A DNA stretch of 54,574 nt from Myxococcales bacterium (GTDB taxonomy: Bacteria; Myxococcota_A; Polyangia; Polyangiales; Polyangiaceae), in contig JANYHK010000104.1 of assembly GCA_025359105.1 (NCBI GenBank), positions 1 to 54,574 on the forward strand, given 5' to 3'. Below are positions 52,541 through 54,574 of this stretch, piece by piece. A program made the translations under genes and the position numbers. Each line of letters begins with the position of its first letter. Positions within the stretch are counted from its first letter, which is position 1. The notes beneath the pieces are model-generated. The model was not told where the DNA came from. It saw only the letters and a list, made by a program, of their open reading frames with translations, and did no database searches.

Positions 52541-53539
52541 ATGGATTATGGTCCGGCCCCGGTGGCGCAGCTTTGCTTGCTCGTGAGCGCCGATGAGGGG
52601 CTCGTTCGAATTCCGCTCCCGGCGCGGCGACGGCTGACGTTCGGCCGCGCGGCGCGTTGCGACGTGCCGCTGAGCGACGTGTCGGTCTCGCGCGAGCACG
52701 CGGCGCTCCACATCGGACAGGGCGCCCCGCCCAAGCTCTTCGTGGAGGATCTGCGCAGCGCGAACGGCACGCGCGTACTCGGCTACAAGCTCGACCCGCG
52801 GCAGAAGTTCCCGCTGCCCCTCGGCGCCGTGTTCGATCTCGCGAGCACGACGCTGCTCGTCCACGAGCGACGCAAGCTCCCGCAGCCGAAGGCCCTCCGC
52901 TCGCCGCGCGGCCCCCGGCCCATCGCCGTCGATCCGCATAGCCAGCGCCTGCTCGCGCTCCTCGACGTGCTGGGGCCCAGCACCCTCGACGTGCTCGTCA
53001 TCGGCGAGACGGGCACGGGCAAGCGGACCTACGCGCACGCGCTCGTCGCGCGCTCGGCTCGCGCCAAGAAGCCGCTCGTCACGGTCGACAGCGGAACCCT
53101 CGATCTCGCGCAGCTCCAGGCCGCGCGCGAAGAGGCCGGCACCGGGACGCTCCTCTTCGAGCGCGTCGACGAGCTGCCGCGCGAGCTCTACGCGAAGGTG
53201 CTCGGCCCCCACCGGGGCGGCCCGCGGCGTCTCTTCACCGCGCGCGCCGAGGGGCTGCGCCTCGCGTCGACGATGGCGGGGTTTTCCGTAGCCCTGCCGC
53301 CGCTGCGCGCGCGCCGTGACGACATCGTGCCGCTCGCGGAGCTCTTCATCGGGCGCTCGGCCAAGCAGCTTCAGGAGCGGACGCCGAGGCTGAGCGAGCA
53401 GGCGAAGAACGCGCTGACCCGGCACGAGTGGCCGCGCAACGCGCGCGAGCTCGAGGGGGTCATGGACCGCGCCGTCCTCGACGCCGACGGCGCCGTGTGG
53501 ATCGATCTCGAGCACCTGCGGCTGCCGCGCTACGAGTAG
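52541..53539 (+). CDS. FHA protein with shrunken sigma-54-activator-type ATPase
   Basis: A 332-residue soluble protein. Residues 10-105 form an FHA domain (TFGRAARCDVPLSDVSVSRE; DLRSANGTRVLG). Residues 125-332 follow bacterial enhancer-binding proteins: Walker A VIGETGTGKRTYAHALVARS, sensor-like ALPPLRARRDDIVPLAELFI and the C-terminal LTRHEWPRNARELEGVMDRA. The region that should contain ESELFGHEKGAFTGA is missing. Walker B reads TLLFERVDELP instead of LFLDE. A DNA-binding helix-turn-helix is also absent. It cannot activate sigma-54 in the normal way and probably reads phosphothreonine for another purpose. It is convergent with another FHA gene. Confidence 0.85.
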   Translation: MDYGPAPVAQLCLLVSADEGLVRIPLPARRRLTFGRAARCDVPLSDVSVSREHAALHIGQGAPPKLFVEDLRSANGTRVLGYKLDPRQKFPLPLGAVFDLASTTLLVHERRKLPQPKALRSPRGPRPIAVDPHSQRLLALLDVLGPSTLDVLVIGETGTGKRTYAHALVARSARAKKPLVTVDSGTLDLAQLQAAREEAGTGTLLFERVDELPRELYAKVLGPHRGGPRRLFTARAEGLRLASTMAGFSVALPPLRARRDDIVPLAELFIGRSAKQLQERTPRLSEQAKNALTRHEWPRNARELEGVMDRAVLDADGAVWIDLEHLRLPRYE

Positions 53540-53552
53540 CCCCGAGCGGCGC

Positions 53553-54095
53553 TCAACCGGAGCGCATCGACCGGAAGACGAGCACGCTCGCGCCAAGGCC
53601 GACCTCGTCGCCGTCGCGGAGCGCGTACTCGACGACGCGCGATCCGTTCAGGAGCGTGCCGTTCGCGCTCTCCTCGTCGCGGATCCGGAACTCGTCGCCG
53701 GTGTAGAACACGACGGCGTGCTGCCGCGAGAGCAGCGTGTCGTCCAGACGCAGATCCGCCTGGTGCCCGCGGCCGACCACCGTGCGCACCATGGTGACCT
53801 CGATGCGGCCGAGCGTAGCGGCCGGTCCGGACTTGGCGTCGAACCACGCGCGGAGCTCGCGCGGGAGGGCGGCGGTGGCCATCCCGGCGGGGCTGCTCTT
53901 CCGGATCATCACCGTCGGCTCGCCGGCGTCGGATTCGTCGTCGACGCGCGGCACGCCGAGTCGCAGCTTGGGGATCCTCACCGTCGCCGTGATGAGTGGA
54001 TCGCGACGGATGATGTCCGTAGGGAGATCCTCGTCGTCGAACCCGGGCTCGCGGCGCGTGTCGCCACCTTTGGGCGGGCCAGACGAGGAGGTCAT
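53553..54095 (-). CDS. FHA-domain protein
   Basis: A 180-residue cytoplasmic protein. The first 85 residues are Asp/Pro/Arg-rich with two possible phosphorylation segments (TDIIRRDPLITATVRIP; EPTVMIRKSSPAG). Residues 95-178 form an FHA domain: VVGRGHQADLRLDDTLLSRQ, then HAVVFYTGDEF and ESANGTLLNGSRV. The Thr-containing N-terminus may be a kinase target that its own or another FHA domain reads. It ends 13 bp from the stop of the convergent FHA/ATPase gene, so this is a pair of FHA genes. Confidence 0.85.
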   Translation of the reverse strand: MTSSSGPPKGGDTRREPGFDDEDLPTDIIRRDPLITATVRIPKLRLGVPRVDDESDAGEPTVMIRKSSPAGMATAALPRELRAWFDAKSGPAATLGRIEVTMVRTVVGRGHQADLRLDDTLLSRQHAVVFYTGDEFRIRDEESANGTLLNGSRVVEYALRDGDEVGLGASVLVFRSMRSG

Positions 54096-54302
54096 CGTTC
54101 CAGGCTACGGCAGATACTCACCGCAGCGGAAGAGTCACCTGCGTGAGACACCCCGCGCACGTAACGGCACGACAAACGCCGCTTCACTCAGCGCACACCG
54201 AACGGACGGCAGGCGCAAACGGTCATCGAGCTGCCCATGCCCACCGACCGAATGGGACCTCGATACCGCGCGTTCTCGCTTCGGAAGGGCCAACGATCCA
54301 CC

Positions 54303-54574
54303 TACTGTAAGCACACGAGCGACGCGGTCTGTGCGATGTTCAAGGGCTTTTCCGGCTACATCCAAGCCGATGCCCACTGCATCTACGACGCGCTCTTCCG
54401 CGGCGAAGCCCGTGACGGCGAGGGCGACAAGGTCCCAGAAGAAGTCGCGTGCTGGTCGCACGCGAGGCGCAAGTACTGGGACGCCGCCGTCACGACCAAG
54501 GACGCCGACGCACGCGAGGCGCTCCTTCGAATCCATATGCTGTTCAAGCTCGAAGAGGACTGGACCGAGCTGCC
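54303..54574 (+). mobile_element. IS66-family transposase fragment, cut by the window end
   Basis: The frame encodes YCKHTSDAVCAMFKGFSGYI, QADAHCIYDALFRGE, VACWSHARRKYWDAAVTTKD and LLRIHMLFKLEEDW, the catalytic DDE core region of IS66 transposases. The sequence upstream of 54303 stays open but does not resemble the rest of IS66 (no zinc-ribbon motif), so the 5' part seems to be missing. No terminal inverted repeat is visible on this side. It cannot be told whether the 3' part is complete. A remnant is most likely. Confidence 0.75.

Overview
This window is high-GC (roughly 65-70% by eye), densely packed chromosomal DNA that looks like a myxobacterium, most likely a member of the Polyangiales. 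The reasons are a fused Ser/Thr kinase-FHA protein and two other FHA proteins, many lipoproteins with Gly/Ser/Asp-rich linkers, Cys-rich and RCC1-like secreted proteins, sigma-54 style regulation, and the succinylase route to diaminopimelate. No rRNA, tRNA or CRISPR array was seen. The taxonomic call is inference from gene content, not from a marker gene.

Layout. 1-540: degenerate CGACCN hexamer array carrying two copies of a 45-bp element. 576-3056 (minus): an FHA protein fused to a CpaF-like ATPase that lacks its nucleotide-binding residues, then a small conserved protein. 3277-5964 (plus): GT-C-like membrane protein, PEBP lipoprotein, lspA. 5933-12788 (minus): cyclophilin lipoprotein, DUF192 lipoprotein, HMG-CoA lyase, purF, two small membrane proteins, and a kinase-FHA-degenerate GGDEF protein. 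13042-17658: FtsX/MacB-type permease, a frameshifted lipoprotein gene and a beta-helix-like lipoprotein. 17651-19032 (minus): a translationally coupled membrane-protein pair.

19223-21851 is the most interesting stretch. A four-gene minus-strand operon encodes two DcrB/DUF1795 proteins (the family that includes the Eag chaperones of type VI secretion effectors), a Gly/Ala-rich hydrophobic protein between them, and a repeat-ended secreted-looking protein. It is preceded by a near-perfect -24/-12 sigma-54 promoter and three tandem 11-bp repeats placed where an enhancer-binding protein would sit. The upstream neighbour is a glycosyltransferase pseudogene with an internal deletion.

22689-25296 (plus): a putative small Cys-rich protein, a LolA-like protein and a DUF1302-like beta-barrel. 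25325-29136 (minus): alaS coupled to a GT4 glycosyltransferase. 29277-30986: a BASS-family transporter next to two decayed genes (AbiEii-type and ECF sigma). 31118-35308 (minus): a partner-switching module (ATP-binding switch kinase, STAS-like protein, HAMP-SpoIIE phosphatase) and a hybrid histidine kinase. 35348-44545 (minus): HEAT protein, TlpA-like lipoprotein, radA, three paralogous SH3-like lipoproteins, another lipoprotein, dapE, dapD, a degenerate histidine-kinase-like protein and ndk, many joined by ATGA/GTGA overlaps. 44626-50314: FAD oxidoreductase, alpha/beta hydrolase lipoprotein, TonB-like protein and Cys-rich RCC1-like lipoprotein. 50351-54095: sucCD and two FHA proteins, one with a shrunken sigma-54-activator-type ATPase. 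54303-end: an IS66 transposase fragment running out of the window.

Two themes recur. First, several signalling domains (CpaF, GGDEF, histidine kinase, sigma-54 activator) have lost catalytic motifs while staying in intact reading frames, three of them fused to FHA domains. Second, a few short patches (15.6-16.0 kb, 22.0-22.6 kb, 30.2-31.0 kb) hold decaying genes. Long open frames on the opposite strand are common because of the GC content and were not annotated.
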